This document shows positions 5,655-6,024 of a DNA stretch of 6,024 bases, in pieces. The stretch spans positions 1 to 6,024 of the forward strand of contig LKUE01000297.1 of assembly GCA_001412365.1 (NCBI GenBank), given 5' to 3'. The notes beneath the pieces were generated by a model. It was not told the origin of the DNA. It made no database searches and saw only the letters and a program-made list of their open reading frames with translations. This DNA is from Desulfuromonas sp. SDB. Lineage in GTDB: Bacteria; SDB-A. The translations under genes and the position numbers were made by a program. The first letter of the stretch is position 1, and each line of letters begins with the position of its first letter.

Positions 5655-6024
5655 AATTCAGGCATATTATTTAGTTCTGGAAAACGGAATCCTATTCATT
5701 AAGTTTGCCCGTACAACTCAATTTCGATAAATATTTTTCCTAATGGATTTTATTGACCCAAACTCCTCACGTATTAGGGACTATATTCAGTTTGAGTCTC
5801 TCGACGATCTTCATTCCCTGCTTTTGCACCTAAGTGATCCTTCTTTCCTCCTTGTAAGTCACCTCATAGATCTTTGAGAGTTATAAGAGGAGCCCGTGGG
5901 AATATGGAGGGGCAGACATCCCTGCCTGTTTGATCCAATTCAGGATCTGGCAGTAGAGATAAAGACGTGAGGAATCTGATAGACATGCCCGAATAACGCT
6001 TTTGTATCCCGAAAAAATAAATTT
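5650..6024 (-). pseudogene. Gene-free stretch with a minus-strand coding remnant of unknown family
   Basis: There is no intact gene in these 375 bases. On the minus strand one frame from 6000 to about 5740 reads like protein apart from a few stops. Its parts are RLYLYCQILNWIKQAGMSAP, a stop near 5881-5883, LSKIYEVTYKEERR, a stop at 5830-5832, VQKQGMKIVERLKLNIVPNT, a stop at 5767-5769, then GVWVNKIH. The residues are amphipathic and mixed, unlike random translation, and the frame persists across all three stops without a shift. I do not recognise the family; a transposase C-terminus is one possibility. The remnant runs off the right edge, so more may lie outside. The plus strand shows nothing convincing apart from the orphan ribosome binding site at 5649. 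A short T-run at 5734-5738 might terminate the amidotransferase transcript. Confidence 0.4.

Noticed and set aside
4310-5820. A 13-base sequence, TCTTCATTCCCTG, present at 4310-4322 and 5808-5820
   Set aside because: One such match is near chance expectation in 6 kb. It falls in different reading frames of unrelated remnants and has no flanking similarity, so it is not an insertion-sequence end.
3818-5883. All internal stops in the two remnants can be explained by single C-to-T or G-to-A changes, suggesting targeted deamination
   Set aside because: Every stop codon can be reached from CAA, CAG, CGA or TGG by such a transition, so the pattern carries no information. The deacetylase also has frameshifts, which points to ordinary decay.

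Overview
The window looks like part of a methanogenic archaeon's chromosome, probably a member of Methanomicrobiales with a GC-rich genome. The signs are a GC-rich secreted protein with a Thr/Ala/Pro-rich stalk and a C-terminal membrane anchor, an archaeal-style UppP, and Shine-Dalgarno matches of the AGGAGG and GTGATC types. The rest of the window is an AT-rich surface-glycan island. The organism call is inference from style; no rRNA or taxonomic marker is present.

Left block (1-1827, high GC, plus strand): the 3' end of an extracellular protein gene with a sorting-type tail, then a complete undecaprenyl/polyprenyl-diphosphatase gene (uppP). At about 1860-1980 the composition drops sharply to AT-rich, and two converging transcription units meet in T-rich termination sequence.

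Middle block (1985-4449, minus strand): an operon-like run read right to left. It comprises a polysaccharide-deacetylase-family gene that is clearly decayed (3587-4449), an intact formyltransferase gene (2769-3590) whose start codon overlaps the deacetylase stop by 4 bases, and an intact WbqC-like gene (1985-2695). The deacetylase remnant can be followed over almost its whole length by switching among three frames. It carries at least seven internal stops and several frameshifts.

Right block (4450-6024): a divergent promoter region, then an intact plus-strand N-acetyl sugar amidotransferase of the WbpG/PseA type (PP-loop ATPase with CxxC pairs). After it comes 375 bases without an intact gene. 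That stretch holds an orphan AGGAGG directly after the stop codon and a minus-strand coding remnant interrupted by stops.

Taken together, the AT-rich part encodes enzymes that decorate amino sugars for a surface polysaccharide or glycoprotein glycan (formyl transfer, amidine formation, a WbqC step). UppP would recycle the lipid carrier. The cluster appears eroded: the deacetylase is dead, and the HisH/HisF-type ammonia partners expected near a WbpG-like enzyme are not in view. No CRISPR array, tRNA, rRNA or intact mobile element was found.
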